From contig NZ_CP082161.1 of NCBI RefSeq assembly GCF_023101665.1, forward strand, positions 7,732,501 to 7,796,500: a stretch of 64,000 nt of DNA, given 5' to 3'. A model generated the notes under the pieces. The model saw only the letters and a program-made list of their open reading frames with translations, searched no databases and was not told the origin of the DNA. Source of the DNA: Bradyrhizobium sp. 195. Lineage in GTDB: Bacteria; Pseudomonadota; Alphaproteobacteria; Rhizobiales; Xanthobacteraceae. Shown here one piece after another: positions 45,505 through 54,296 of this stretch; position 1 is the first letter of the stretch; each line of letters begins with the position of its first letter. A program made the position numbers and the translations under genes.

Positions 45505-45531
45505 CCTAGATCGTCAGTATACTGTCAATTA
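45505..45531 (+). promoter_or_regulatory. Shared operator/promoter, copy 2 (between isomerase and dioxygenase)
   Basis: CAGTATACTG is a perfect palindrome within the 27-bp site, and TATACT (45517-45522) with TTGACG upstream (45496-45501) resembles a promoter toward the dioxygenase gene. It differs from the copy at 41385-41411 at only two positions. It lies 35 bp from the isomerase start and 25 bp from the dioxygenase start, so one repressor could close both directions. Confidence 0.75.
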
Positions 45532-45555
45532 ACAAAACGATCGGGAGCAGCAACC

Positions 45556-46596
45556 ATGGAAGCCGTGACCAAGACGCCGGAACGCGAGGCGTTCTACAGG
45601 AAGATCGACGGCGAAAACCTCACCGCGCTGTGGACGGTGATGAGCGATCTGATCACGCCGGAGCCGAAGAGCGCCTGCCGGCCTCACTTGTGGAAATTCG
45701 ACGTCATCCGCGACTACATGACGGAAGCCGGCAAGCTCATCACCGCCAAGGAGGCCGAGCGGCGCGTGCTGGTGCTGGAGAACCCCGGCTTGCGCGGCCA
45801 GTCCAAGATCACGACCTCGCTCTATGCCGGCGTGCAGATGGTGGTGCCCGGCGACGTCGCGCCGGCGCATCGCCACAGCCAGTCCGCGCTACGCTTCGTG
45901 CTCGAAGGCAAGGGTGCCCACACCACGGTGGACGGCGAGCGCACCGCGATGGAGCCGGGCGACTTCATCATCACGCCGTCGATGACCTGGCACGATCATT
46001 CCAACGAGACCAGCGAGCCGATGTTCTGGCTCGACGGCCTCGACATCCCCTTGGTGCAGTTCTTCGACTGCTCTTTTGCGGAAGGCTCGAAAGAAGACCA
46101 GCAGAAGATCACGAGGCCTGCCGGCGACAGCTTTGCGCGCTACGGCCACAATCTCTTGCCCGTCGACGTGAAGCGTTCGTCGAAAACCTCGCCGATCTTC
46201 AGCTATCCCTATGCCTACACCCGCGAAGCCCTGGAGAAGGCGAGGACGAGCCAGGAATGGGACGCCTGTCACGGGCTGAAGCTGAAGTTCAGCAATCCCG
46301 AGACCGGTGATTTCGCGATGCCGACGATCGGCACCTTCATCCAGCTGCTGCCGAAGGGCTTTAACACCGCGCGCTATCGGTCGACCGATGCCACCGTGTT
46401 CTGCCCGATCGAGGGCCGAGGGCGCAGTCGCATCGGCGATGCCGTGTTCGAGTGGGGCCCCCGCGATCTGTTCGTGGTGCCGAGCTGGCACTGGGTCACC
46501 CACGAGGCGGATGAGGACGCCGTGCTGTTCAGCTTCTCGGATCGGCCGGTACAGCAGAAGCTGGATCTGTTTCGCGAGGACAGGGGCAACGCGTGA
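45556..46596 (+). CDS. Gentisate 1,2-dioxygenase
   Basis: 346 residues from the ATG at 45556, with GGGAG eleven bases upstream. It is a bicupin: the first metal site is APAHRHSQSALRFVLEG (H-x-H) and the WHDHSNE that follows; the second cupin has a weaker site near PSWHWVTHEADED. It opens the ring of gentisate between C1 and C2 with iron and oxygen, giving maleylpyruvate. The gene diverges from the isomerase and MarR genes and shares their operator. Confidence 0.9.
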   Translation: MEAVTKTPEREAFYRKIDGENLTALWTVMSDLITPEPKSACRPHLWKFDVIRDYMTEAGKLITAKEAERRVLVLENPGLRGQSKITTSLYAGVQMVVPGDVAPAHRHSQSALRFVLEGKGAHTTVDGERTAMEPGDFIITPSMTWHDHSNETSEPMFWLDGLDIPLVQFFDCSFAEGSKEDQQKITRPAGDSFARYGHNLLPVDVKRSSKTSPIFSYPYAYTREALEKARTSQEWDACHGLKLKFSNPETGDFAMPTIGTFIQLLPKGFNTARYRSTDATVFCPIEGRGRSRIGDAVFEWGPRDLFVVPSWHWVTHEADEDAVLFSFSDRPVQQKLDLFREDRGNA

Positions 46597-46602
46597 CGGT
46601 CT

Positions 46603-46696
46603 CGTAGGGTGGATTAGCCGAAGGCGTAATCCACCAACTTCGATCGGCACACGCGAAAAAGAGGAGGTGGGTTACGCTTCGCTAACCCACCCTACG
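46603..46696. repeat. Inverted repeat, CGTAGGGTGG ends
   Basis: Ends CGTAGGGTGG (46603-46612) and its complement (46687-46696) enclose shorter pairings around TTAGCCGAAGGCGTAA and GTTACGCTTCGCTAAC. Same family as 44203-44295. It separates convergent genes and may end both transcripts. Confidence 0.7.
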
Positions 46697-46721
46697 GCAG
46701 CTACGGCAGCGCGCAATGCCG

Positions 46722-47543
46722 CTACCGCCAGTGCAACAGCCGCGTCTCCAGCCAGCCGATCACCTTGCCGACCGCGAGGCCAAACACCGACAGGATCACC
46801 ACGCCCGCGAGCAGCTGATCGGTCTGCATCAGATTGCCGGCCTGGAGCACGAAGGCGCCGATGCCGTATTGGGCGCCGATCATCTCGGCGCTGACGACGA
46901 GCAGGAGAGCCACGGAGGCGGTGATGCGGAAGCCGGCGAGGATCGCGGGCAGCGCGCCGGGCCAGATTACCTTGCGCACGATGGTGGCGAAGGGAACGTT
47001 GAAGCTTTGCGCCATGCGGATGAGGTTGCGCGGCACCGCGTCGACGCCGCTATAGACCGAGATCGCGGTCGAGAAGAACACCCCGAGCGCAATGGTCGCG
47101 ATCTTCGGCTCTTCGCCGATGCCGAGCCAGAGGATCAACAGCGGCAGCAGCGCAATTTTCGGGATCGGGAACAGCGCGGAGATGAACGTGATGCCGACGC
47201 TGCGCGCCAGCCGCGACAGGCCGATGGCGAAGCCGACCGCGATACCGGCCGCGGTGCCCAACAGCCAGCCGACGCCGATGCGCAGCAGCGAGGCCGACAA
47301 ATGTTGCCACAGCGCGCCCGAGATCGCGAGCTGGTAGATCGCGCGCGCAATTGCGAGGGGCGTTGGCAGGAACAGCGCGTTGACGAGGCCCACGCTGCCA
47401 GCGGCCTGCCAGATCGCGATGACGAGGGCGAGCGCGATCCAGCCGCCGAACCTGCTCGACGCGGGCACGAAGCCGGCGCCGCGAAAGCGGACGCGCCTTG
47501 TCGCGGTGTCCTTCGCGCTTTCGCCCGGTGCGCGATCAAGCAT
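46722..47543 (-). CDS. ABC transporter permease, NMT1/SsuC-type (second system)
   Basis: 273 residues from the ATG at 47543, overlapping the ATPase gene by 8 bp. Six membrane helices are visible, e.g. IALALVIAIWQAAGSVGLV and GVGWLLGTAAGIAVGFAIGL, with the EAA-like loop at RKVIWPGALPAILAGFRI. It forms the membrane channel of an uptake system for a nitrate/sulfonate/aromatic-type compound, with the ATPase upstream and a binding protein 180 bp further on. Confidence 0.85.
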   Translation of the reverse strand: MLDRAPGESAKDTATRRVRFRGAGFVPASSRFGGWIALALVIAIWQAAGSVGLVNALFLPTPLAIARAIYQLAISGALWQHLSASLLRIGVGWLLGTAAGIAVGFAIGLSRLARSVGITFISALFPIPKIALLPLLILWLGIGEEPKIATIALGVFFSTAISVYSGVDAVPRNLIRMAQSFNVPFATIVRKVIWPGALPAILAGFRITASVALLLVVSAEMIGAQYGIGAFVLQAGNLMQTDQLLAGVVILSVFGLAVGKVIGWLETRLLHWR

Positions 47544-48309
47544 GCTGGACCTCGCGTTCGGCATCGATCGCCTCATTGCGGATCAGCGACCAGATCTGGT
47601 TCTGCAACGCCAGCAGCTTTTCGCGCGCCGCAGCTTCGCCCCGCGCCGCGCGCGTCATCGGCACGGTCACGACCTCGCGGATGCGGCCAGGCCTGCGCGA
47701 CAGCACCACGATGCGGTCGGCAAGCCGCGCCGCCTCTTCCAGATTATGGGTAACATAAACCGCGCCCATGCCGCCATCGGCGAGCAGGCGGACGAAATCC
47801 TCCATCAGCAATTCGCGGGTCTGCGAATCCAGGGCCGACAGCGGCTCATCCATCAGCAGAATGGCGGGCCTCACCGCAAGCGCGCGCGAAATGCCGACGC
47901 GCTGGCGCATGCCGCCGGAGAGCTGCTTTGGATAGGTTTTGCGGAAATCGGTCAGGCTCGTGCGCCGCAAGGCGTCGTCGACCAGCGCGCGGCGCTGCGT
48001 TGCTGAAAGCTGGGTGTGCAGCAGCGGGAATTCGACATTCTCCTCGACCGTGGCCCAGGGCAGCAGCGCAAAATCCTGGAACACGAAGGTCAGCGGATTG
48101 AGACTGTCCGCCGGCGGCGAGCCGCGCAGTTCAGGCGCGCCCGAGGTCGGCTGCAACAGCCCGCCGAGGATCGACAGCAGCGTGCTCTTCCCGCAGCCCG
48201 AGGGCCCGACGATCGCCACCACCTCGCCGGCGCTGACGGTGAAGGAGACATCGTCGAGCACGGCGAGATCGCCGAAGCGATGGGTGATGTGGTTGGCGAT
48301 CAGGTCCAT
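47536..48309 (-). CDS. ABC transporter ATP-binding protein, NMT1/SsuB-type (second system)
   Basis: 257 residues from the ATG at 48309; an ATG two codons earlier is also possible. Walker A GPSGCGKST at residues 37-45, Q-loop FVFQDFALLPW, signature QLSGGMRQRVGISRAL, Walker B ILLMDEPLSALD. It powers the permease that overlaps its end. A nested inverted repeat (48331-48460) lies between this gene and the binding-protein gene, so the two may be transcribed separately or with attenuation. Confidence 0.9.
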   Translation of the reverse strand: MDLIANHITHRFGDLAVLDDVSFTVSAGEVVAIVGPSGCGKSTLLSILGGLLQPTSGAPELRGSPPADSLNPLTFVFQDFALLPWATVEENVEFPLLHTQLSATQRRALVDDALRRTSLTDFRKTYPKQLSGGMRQRVGISRALAVRPAILLMDEPLSALDSQTRELLMEDFVRLLADGGMGAVYVTHNLEEAARLADRIVVLSRRPGRIREVVTVPMTRAARGEAAAREKLLALQNQIWSLIRNEAIDAEREVQHA

Positions 48310-48330
48310 GTGCAACCCTTCAATCTCAAC

Positions 48331-48460
48331 CCGTCATCCTGAGGTGCGAGCATCGCGATGCGAATGCATCGCGATTGGGAGCCTCGAAGGATGAGCGGCC
48401 CCGCTACATCCGGGCCGTGCATCCTTCGAGGCTCGCTTCGCTAGCACCTCAGGATGACGG
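48331..48460. repeat. Nested inverted repeats, CCGTCATCCTGAGGTGC family
   Basis: Exact outer arms of 17 bp (48331-48347 and 48444-48460) and exact inner arms of 13 bp (GCCTCGAAGGATG, 48381-48393, and 48420-48432) form a large cruciform. The inner element matches arms in the repeat at 27959-28083. It sits inside an ABC operon, between binding protein and ATPase genes. Confidence 0.8.
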
Positions 48461-48486
48461 GGAGAGAGGGGGGCTCGCAACATCGA

Positions 48487-49491
48487 TCAATCCGCCTTCA
48501 CATAATCCTTGGCGATGATCGCATCCGCGTCAAAGCCCTTGTCCGCGAATCCCTGCTCCTGCAGCCATTTGATCTGGTTGTCGACATTCTTCACGTCCAG
48601 CTTGCCGTCGGGATCGATATAGGCGCAGTTGCCGACCACCTGTTCGACCGGGAGATTGGTGTATTTTGCGATGATCTCCAGCAGCGGCTTGGTCTTGTCG
48701 TTGATCGGCGCCACGCCGTCCTTCATCGCGGCGAGGATGACGTCGTGATATTCGCGATCCGCCTTGGCGAGCGCGCCGAGAAGTTTTGTCACCAGCACCT
48801 TTTTGGTCAGCGTCTTCGGCGAGGCGAACACCGCGCCCAATTGCCAGGGCGTCTCGTCGCCAACCCAGCCCAGAAACTTCGCGCCGCCCTCGTCCATCAG
48901 CTTTCGCGCCGTGGAGATCGGCAGCAGCGCCGCATCGACGGTCTCGCCCTTGAGTGCAGCGGCCGCATTCGACAGCGATTGCAGCGGCACGATCTTCACC
49001 TCAGCGAGCTTGAAGCCGTATTTGTCGGCGAGCAGGCCGAGCGAATAATGAAAGCTCGATCCGACCTGCGTCATCGCCACGCGCTTGCCCGCGAGATCCT
49101 TTGGCGTCTTCAGCCCGGCCGCGTAGGCGTTGTTGCTGGCGAAATAGCCGATCAGGGGATAACCGGCCTTCTCGCGGCTCATGCCGCCGATCACCTTCAG
49201 CGTTCCCTTGCCAGCAAGATTGTAGAGACCGGCCGTGAAGGCGGTGATGCCGAAATCGACGTCGCCCGAGGTGGTGGCGACCGCGATCGGCTGCGCCGCG
49301 TCGAAGAATTTCAGCTCGACCTCCAGGCCGGCCTCGCGGAAATAGCCCTTGTCCTGCGCGATGAAGACGGGCGCGGAGGACGACAGGCGCAGCACGCCGA
49401 TCTTGGCCTTGAGCGCGTCTTCGGCCCGGGCCGTGCCCATTGCCATGATCGCCAAAAGACTGGCTGCCGCGAGCCGCGCAATCCCGATCAT
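48487..49491 (-). CDS. NMT1/SsuA-like solute-binding protein (second system)
   Basis: 334 residues from the ATG at 49491. A signal peptide (IGIARLAAASLLAIMAMGTARAE) precedes KAKIGVLRLSSSAPVFIAQDKGYFREAGLEVEL, the opening of the NMT1/SsuA receptors. It binds an unknown small anion or aromatic in the periplasm. It follows the FAD oxidoreductase gene by 36 bp, and the cognate ATPase and permease lie downstream beyond a repeat. Confidence 0.8.
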   Translation of the reverse strand: MIGIARLAAASLLAIMAMGTARAEDALKAKIGVLRLSSSAPVFIAQDKGYFREAGLEVELKFFDAAQPIAVATTSGDVDFGITAFTAGLYNLAGKGTLKVIGGMSREKAGYPLIGYFASNNAYAAGLKTPKDLAGKRVAMTQVGSSFHYSLGLLADKYGFKLAEVKIVPLQSLSNAAAALKGETVDAALLPISTARKLMDEGGAKFLGWVGDETPWQLGAVFASPKTLTKKVLVTKLLGALAKADREYHDVILAAMKDGVAPINDKTKPLLEIIAKYTNLPVEQVVGNCAYIDPDGKLDVKNVDNQIKWLQEQGFADKGFDADAIIAKDYVKAD

Positions 49492-49527
49492 CCCGTTTCC
49501 TCCCTCGTCGTTTCTCTCAGCAGTTTG

Positions 49528-50895
49528 TTACAGGCCCTCGGGGACGGGCTGATCCCGGCCGATGAAGGCGCCCTGTTGTTTCAACGTTTCCTGCAATTTT
49601 TCAACGGGGATGTCACGCGGGATCCTGTTTCCGGACAGCGCCAGCGCCGCGGCGGAACCGGCGGCCTCGCCCATCACGAAACAGGCACCGGAAACCCGTG
49701 CCGCCGACTGGCCCTCGTGGGTCATCGAGGCACAGCGGCCGGCGACCAGGAGATTGTCGACGCCTTCGGGCACCAGCATCCGGTACGGCAGCTCGTTGTA
49801 AGCCCGCGATTCCGGGATCGGCGGGAAGGTGAAGACGACGTCTCCGGGCACGTGGGCCTCGATCGGCCAGCCATTGACGCCGATGGAATCCGTAAACGAG
49901 GCGCAGCCGAGCACGTCCTCGCCGCTGAGCTGGTAGCTGCCCTTGATGCGGCGCGTCTCGCGGATGCCGAGCTGCGGCGGCAGATCGACGATGTAGGATT
50001 TTTCAAAGCCCGGGACAGTGCTGCGCAAAAACTCGTACGCGGCGAGCGCCTGCTTGCGGCCCTCGATCTCGCCGCGGGTGAGATCGTCGGGCTCGACGCC
50101 GTTGATGGCGTGGCCGTCCGCGCGCGCCACCTGCGTGAAGTTTACCCGCCATTCAATGCCGGATTTCTGCGGTCGCACGATCGCGCTTTTGCGCGGGAAT
50201 TGATGCGTGCCGGCCGCGGCGGCTTTCTCCATCAATTGGGGAATGGTCCGCCAGGCATCGCCGGCCTTCTCCGGATCGATGCCGTTGAGGCGCAGCATCA
50301 TGGAGGGATAGAGAGGATGGCCGTGCTCGTCGCCGATTTCGAACGGCGCGCCGGCCCACACCGCAAGGTCACCGTCGCCGGAGCAGTCGATGAAGATCTC
50401 CGACCGCACCGCCTGCCGGCCGGCCTTGGTCTCGACCATCAGCGCGTCGATACGGCTGTTGTCGCCCATCACCACGCCGGCGCCGAGCGCGTGGAAGAGG
50501 ATGTGCACCTTGTGACTGGCAAGCAGCTCGTCGGCCGCGATCTTGTAGGCGGCGGTGTCATAGGCCTGGGCGAAGACCTTGCCGAGGATCAGATGCGGCG
50601 TGTTGAGGCCGTTCAAATGATCGATCCGCGCCAGCAGCTCCGACGCCATGCCCTGCACCAGCCGACGATGCTCGCCGAAGACATTGCCATGCAGGCCGCA
50701 GAAATTGGTGACGCCGGCCGCGGTGCCCATGCCGCCCAGGAAGCCGTAGCGCTCGATCAGCAGGGTCTTCCGCCCGGCGCGCGCGCATGAAGCCGCCGCG
50801 ATGATGCCGGCGGGACCGCCGCCGAGCACGACGACTTCGTATTCGCCATAGAGCGGCACCTGTCGTGCCGGTTCTTCGATCATTGTGGCCCGCAT
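49528..50895 (-). CDS. FAD-dependent oxidoreductase (FAD_oxidored family)
   Basis: 455 residues from the ATG at 50895; the open frame further upstream overlaps the LysR gene and is not real. FAD fold: VVVLGGGPAGIIAAASCARAG, LIERYGFLGGMGTAAGVTNF, DCSGDGDLAVWAG and a late LLVAGRCASMTHEGQSAARV. The family oxidises hydroxyl or amine groups of unknown substrates. It is first in an operon with an NMT1-type uptake system and diverges from a LysR gene, so it probably acts on the imported compound. Confidence 0.8.
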   Translation of the reverse strand: MRATMIEEPARQVPLYGEYEVVVLGGGPAGIIAAASCARAGRKTLLIERYGFLGGMGTAAGVTNFCGLHGNVFGEHRRLVQGMASELLARIDHLNGLNTPHLILGKVFAQAYDTAAYKIAADELLASHKVHILFHALGAGVVMGDNSRIDALMVETKAGRQAVRSEIFIDCSGDGDLAVWAGAPFEIGDEHGHPLYPSMMLRLNGIDPEKAGDAWRTIPQLMEKAAAAGTHQFPRKSAIVRPQKSGIEWRVNFTQVARADGHAINGVEPDDLTRGEIEGRKQALAAYEFLRSTVPGFEKSYIVDLPPQLGIRETRRIKGSYQLSGEDVLGCASFTDSIGVNGWPIEAHVPGDVVFTFPPIPESRAYNELPYRMLVPEGVDNLLVAGRCASMTHEGQSAARVSGACFVMGEAAGSAAALALSGNRIPRDIPVEKLQETLKQQGAFIGRDQPVPEGL

Positions 50896-51006
50896 GGCGC
50901 GTCCGCTCCCAAAATCTCTTGCTTGGGGCCGACTATGAATTAACGCGGACGGGGCTACAATCCACCAAAATACGCGATCAGCTTTCGCGAATCGAGAAAG
51001 GTCAAC

Positions 51007-51891
51007 ATGGATATTCTGGTGAACCTGCAAGCCTTCCTCGCCACCGCGGATGCGGCCGGCTTCTCCGCCGCGGCTCGAAAACTCGATGTCTCGACCTCGG
51101 TCGTGGCCAAGCGCGTCACGCAATTGGAGGCACGGATCGGGACGTCGCTGTTTCATCGCTCGACCCGGCAGTTGCGCCTGACCGAAGCCGGACAGCGTTA
51201 CGTGCATCGTGCGCGCGGCGTTGTGACTGACGCCACCGACCTGCTCTCGCGCATGGGCGAGAAGGGTCACGACCTCGTCGATCACCTCCGCATCAAGGCG
51301 CCGACCTCACTGACGGTGGCACGGCTGGCCGATGCCTTCAGCGCGTTCCAGACCGAGAACCCGAAGCTCAAGCTCGATATCGTACTGATCGATCGCCCGG
51401 TCGATCCCGTGACCGAAGGTTTCGATATCGCGATCGGCGCTTTCCCGCATTCGTTCGGCGGCGTGGTCGACGAACCGCTGTGCGCGCTGAAGCGGCTGCT
51501 CTGCGCTTCGCCCGCCTACTTGAAGAAACATGGCACGCCAAAACATCCGCGCGATCTCGTCGAGCATCGCTGCCTCAGCTTCCTGCCGACCGGCCCGGAA
51601 TGGGTCTTCGACGGACCGCGCGGCCGCATCAGCATCCAGGTCACCCCACTGCTCTCCTCCAACGAGGGACACGTGCTGGCGCGCAGCGCCATCGCGGGTA
51701 ACGGCATCGCGTTGCTCTCGCATTATCTCGTTGCGGATGCCTTGCGCGAGGGCACGCTCAAGCCGGTGCTGCGCGATTTTCCGATTCCGGAATTATGGGT
51801 GAAGGCCGCGATCCCCGAGCGGCGACGCAATGCCGCCGCGGTGCAGGCGTTGCTCACGCTGCTGAAAACGTCACTGGCACCGTCGCTGTAG
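51007..51891 (+). CDS. LysR-family regulator
   Basis: 294 residues from the ATG at 51007. The helix-turn-helix is at residues 15-45 (ATADAAGFSAAARKLDVSTSVVAKRV), then a linker and the LysR substrate domain (LKLDIVLIDRPVDPVTEGFD). It is divergent from the FAD oxidoreductase-transporter operon across a 111-bp gap and most likely controls it. No clear T-N11-A site was resolved in the gap. Confidence 0.85.
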   Translation: MDILVNLQAFLATADAAGFSAAARKLDVSTSVVAKRVTQLEARIGTSLFHRSTRQLRLTEAGQRYVHRARGVVTDATDLLSRMGEKGHDLVDHLRIKAPTSLTVARLADAFSAFQTENPKLKLDIVLIDRPVDPVTEGFDIAIGAFPHSFGGVVDEPLCALKRLLCASPAYLKKHGTPKHPRDLVEHRCLSFLPTGPEWVFDGPRGRISIQVTPLLSSNEGHVLARSAIAGNGIALLSHYLVADALREGTLKPVLRDFPIPELWVKAAIPERRRNAAAVQALLTLLKTSLAPSL

Positions 51892-51972
51892 GCTGTGCCA
51901 CGCCGTTGTCGCAAGATCGAGGTTGCTCTGGCAGAGCGGACCTGAGAGAAGGATCGCCAAGCTCCGCTGTCA

Positions 51973-52066
51973 TCGCCCGGCTTGACCGGGCGATCCAGTA
52001 TTCCAGAGACGTCAAGCGCATACGGAGAAGCCGCGGCGTACTGGGTCGCCCGGTCAAGCCGGGCGA
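51973..52066. repeat. Inverted repeat, TCGCCCGG-CTTGA-CCGGGCGA arms
   Basis: Two 28-bp arms (51973-52000 and 52039-52066) are complements with one mismatch; each arm is itself a hairpin. It lies between the LysR gene and a small exported protein gene in the same orientation. Confidence 0.7.
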
Positions 52067-52089
52067 CGACAAGCAACTTCGTTCAACGA

Positions 52090-52362
52090 ATGGATACAAC
52101 ACTCTTGAAGTTCTCTCTCCCCGCGCTGCTCGCCCTTGCGATCTCCGCCACTCCCGCCGCCGCCGTGGAGCAGAACTGCCGCTTCATTCAGGCCAAGGCC
52201 GATCGCGAGGCCTGCTACAAGCGGCAGGAGGAAGAACTCGCAGCGAAGCGCAAGCCCGCCGCGCCCGCCAACGATGGCACGACGCTCGAAACGCTGCGCC
52301 AGATGCGGCAGGACGACGACGCGGTCTATCGCAGCATCAACAACATCTGCCGCGGCTGTTGA
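52090..52362 (+). CDS. Small exported protein with CRGC tail
   Basis: 90 residues from the ATG at 52090. A signal peptide (LLKFSLPALLALAISATPAAA) precedes a charged helical stretch with two Cys (NCRFIQAKADREACYKRQEEE) and the ending NNICRGC, the same last four residues as the DUF1194 protein at 24596. Probably periplasmic; no function known. Confidence 0.7.
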   Translation: MDTTLLKFSLPALLALAISATPAAAVEQNCRFIQAKADREACYKRQEEELAAKRKPAAPANDGTTLETLRQMRQDDDAVYRSINNICRGC

Positions 52363-52365
52363 GCC

Positions 52366-53166
52366 TCAGCTTTTCGTACCCCAATTCCCGGCCCGCTTCT
52401 CGGCGAACGAGGCGAGCCCTTCCGCGGCCTCCGCGCTCTGGCGCTTGAGTGAGTGCAGGTGCACCAGCCGCGTGTAGGCGGCATCGTCCACCGCCATGCC
52501 GCCGAACGAACTCTCCAGCGCGAGGCGTTTGGTCTCGGCCATCGCGTCTGGTCCATTGGCGAGCAATTGCTCGACCACCTTGCGGCCTGCGGCTTCGAGT
52601 TCGGCAAGCGGCACCACCTCGTGGACGAGACCGATGCGGCGGGCGTCCTCGGCACCAAAGCGTTCGCCGGTCAGCGCGTAGCGGCGAACCTGCCGCACGC
52701 CGATGGCGTCGCAGAGCTGCGGGATGATGATCGCCGCCGTCAGGCCCCAACGCACTTCGGTGATGGAGAACAGCGCGTTGTCCGCGGCGATCACGACATC
52801 GCAGGCCGCGATTACGCCGGTGCCGCCGCCAAAACAGCCACCTTGCACCAGGGCGACCGTCGGGATCGGCAGCGTATTGAGCCGCTGCACGGCCTCGAAC
52901 GTCGCACGCGAGGCCGCTTCGTTGGCTTCAGCCGATTGCGGGCGCACGCCGTTGATCCATTTCAGGTCGGCGCCGGCCTGGAAATGCTTGCCGTTACCCT
53001 TGAGCACGACGACGCGCAAGGCCGGCTTCGTGGCAAGATCGTCCATGGCCGCGAGCACCCCCGCGATCAGCGCGCCGTCATAGGCGTTGTTGACCTCCGG
53101 CCGGTTCAACGTGACGGTCGCAACCCCACGCTCATCAAGGCTCCACAGGACGGGGCTGGCAGTCAT
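52366..53166 (-). CDS. Enoyl-CoA hydratase/isomerase family protein
   Basis: 266 residues from the ATG at 53166. The oxyanion-hole and CoA motif FQAGADLKWINGVR, then GGCFGGGTGVIAACDVVIAAD and SITEVRWGLTAA are clear. A Glu occupies the second acidic position (TEVRWGL), as needed for hydration. It acts on an acyl-CoA with a 2,3 double bond; chain length is not readable. Alone on the minus strand. Confidence 0.85.
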   Translation of the reverse strand: MTASPVLWSLDERGVATVTLNRPEVNNAYDGALIAGVLAAMDDLATKPALRVVVLKGNGKHFQAGADLKWINGVRPQSAEANEAASRATFEAVQRLNTLPIPTVALVQGGCFGGGTGVIAACDVVIAADNALFSITEVRWGLTAAIIIPQLCDAIGVRQVRRYALTGERFGAEDARRIGLVHEVVPLAELEAAGRKVVEQLLANGPDAMAETKRLALESSFGGMAVDDAAYTRLVHLHSLKRQSAEAAEGLASFAEKRAGNWGTKS

Positions 53167-53318
53167 CGGCGATCCTCCGGTCAGTTGCTTGGCACGCACT
53201 ATGGCCGAGGCAACGCGTCCCGATCCATATCTTTCCAGCGTGGGGCGGTCGCGTCCATCGCATGGCGGCTTGTGTCATGCTGCCGCCCGATGGCACCCAG
53301 GGACAGGACAGAATCATC

Positions 53319-54293
53319 ATGCGCATCTGCATTTTCGGCGCGGGCGCCGTCGGCAGCCACATCGCGGTCCGGCTGGCGCGCGCCGGCCATGACGTCTCGT
53401 GCGTCATGCGCGGGGCGCATCTCGAGGCGGTGCGCGCAGGCGGCCTCAAGCTGCGCGTCGGCGATTCCGAGGTCAGCGCCAAGGTGAACGCCTCAGGCGA
53501 TCCAGCCCAGCTCGGCCCGCAGGACGTCGTGATCTCGACGCTAAAGGCAACCGCGTTGCCGGGGCTGGTTTCCAGCATCAAGCCACTGCTGCAGGACGAC
53601 ACCGCCATCGTGTTCGCGCAGAACGGCATTCCCTGGTGGTACGGGATCGGCCTGCCGCCGCGGCATCCGACGCCGCCGGACATTTCCTTCCTCGACCCCG
53701 GCGGGCGGCTGCGCGCCTGCATTCCGAAGGAGCGGATCATCGGCGGCGTCGTCTTCTCGTCCAACGAGGTGACCGCGCCCGGTGTCGTGCACAACCTCAC
53801 CCCGGACCGCAACCGTCTGCTGATCGGCGAATGCGACGACCGCAATTGCGAGCGGATCACCAAGCTGCGCGGCGTCTTCAACGACGCCCGGCTTGAATCG
53901 CCGCCGGTGGCGGAAATCCGCGAGGCGATCTGGTCAAAGCTGCTGACCAACATGTCGCTGTCGGTGCTGTGCCTGCTCACCGGCCAAACCGCACGCGGCG
54001 TGCGCGACGACCCTGCTTTCACTGAGGTCATTCCGCGCATGCTGAACGAGGCCAACGATATCGCCCAGCACTTCATTCCCGAGGTCAAGCGCGTCACGCG
54101 CAGCGGCCCCGCCCCCAACCACAAGCCGTCACTGCTTCAGGATTACGAGCTCGGCCGCGCCATGGAGATCGACGTGCTTGTCAGGGCGCCCGCCGCCTTC
54201 GCGCGCACCGCCGGCCTGTCGACCCCGACGCTCGACCTGATCGCCGCGCTCGCGGTCCAGAAGGCGCGCGACAAGGGGCTCTACTCGGCCTGA
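53319..54293 (+). CDS. Ketopantoate reductase family (ApbA/PanE-like) protein
   Basis: 324 residues from the ATG at 53319. The NADP fold is at the start (MRICIFGAGAVGSHIAVRLARAG), then FAQNGIPWW, the EIREAIWSKLLTNMS helix with the catalytic Lys, and KPSLLQDYELGRAMEIDVL. Related enzymes reduce 2-oxopantoate or similar 2-keto acids with NADPH. No pantothenate gene is near, so a non-pantoate substrate is likely. Confidence 0.8.
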   Translation: MRICIFGAGAVGSHIAVRLARAGHDVSCVMRGAHLEAVRAGGLKLRVGDSEVSAKVNASGDPAQLGPQDVVISTLKATALPGLVSSIKPLLQDDTAIVFAQNGIPWWYGIGLPPRHPTPPDISFLDPGGRLRACIPKERIIGGVVFSSNEVTAPGVVHNLTPDRNRLLIGECDDRNCERITKLRGVFNDARLESPPVAEIREAIWSKLLTNMSLSVLCLLTGQTARGVRDDPAFTEVIPRMLNEANDIAQHFIPEVKRVTRSGPAPNHKPSLLQDYELGRAMEIDVLVRAPAAFARTAGLSTPTLDLIAALAVQKARDKGLYSA

Positions 54294-54296
54294 GCC

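Noticed and set aside
48454..50790. A 778-codon open frame on the plus strand, and similar long antisense frames at 32281-33825 and 13261-14571
   Set aside because: Each lies opposite a clearly recognised gene; the products are low-complexity His/Arg/Asp-rich strings without family motifs. They follow from high GC in the third codon position.
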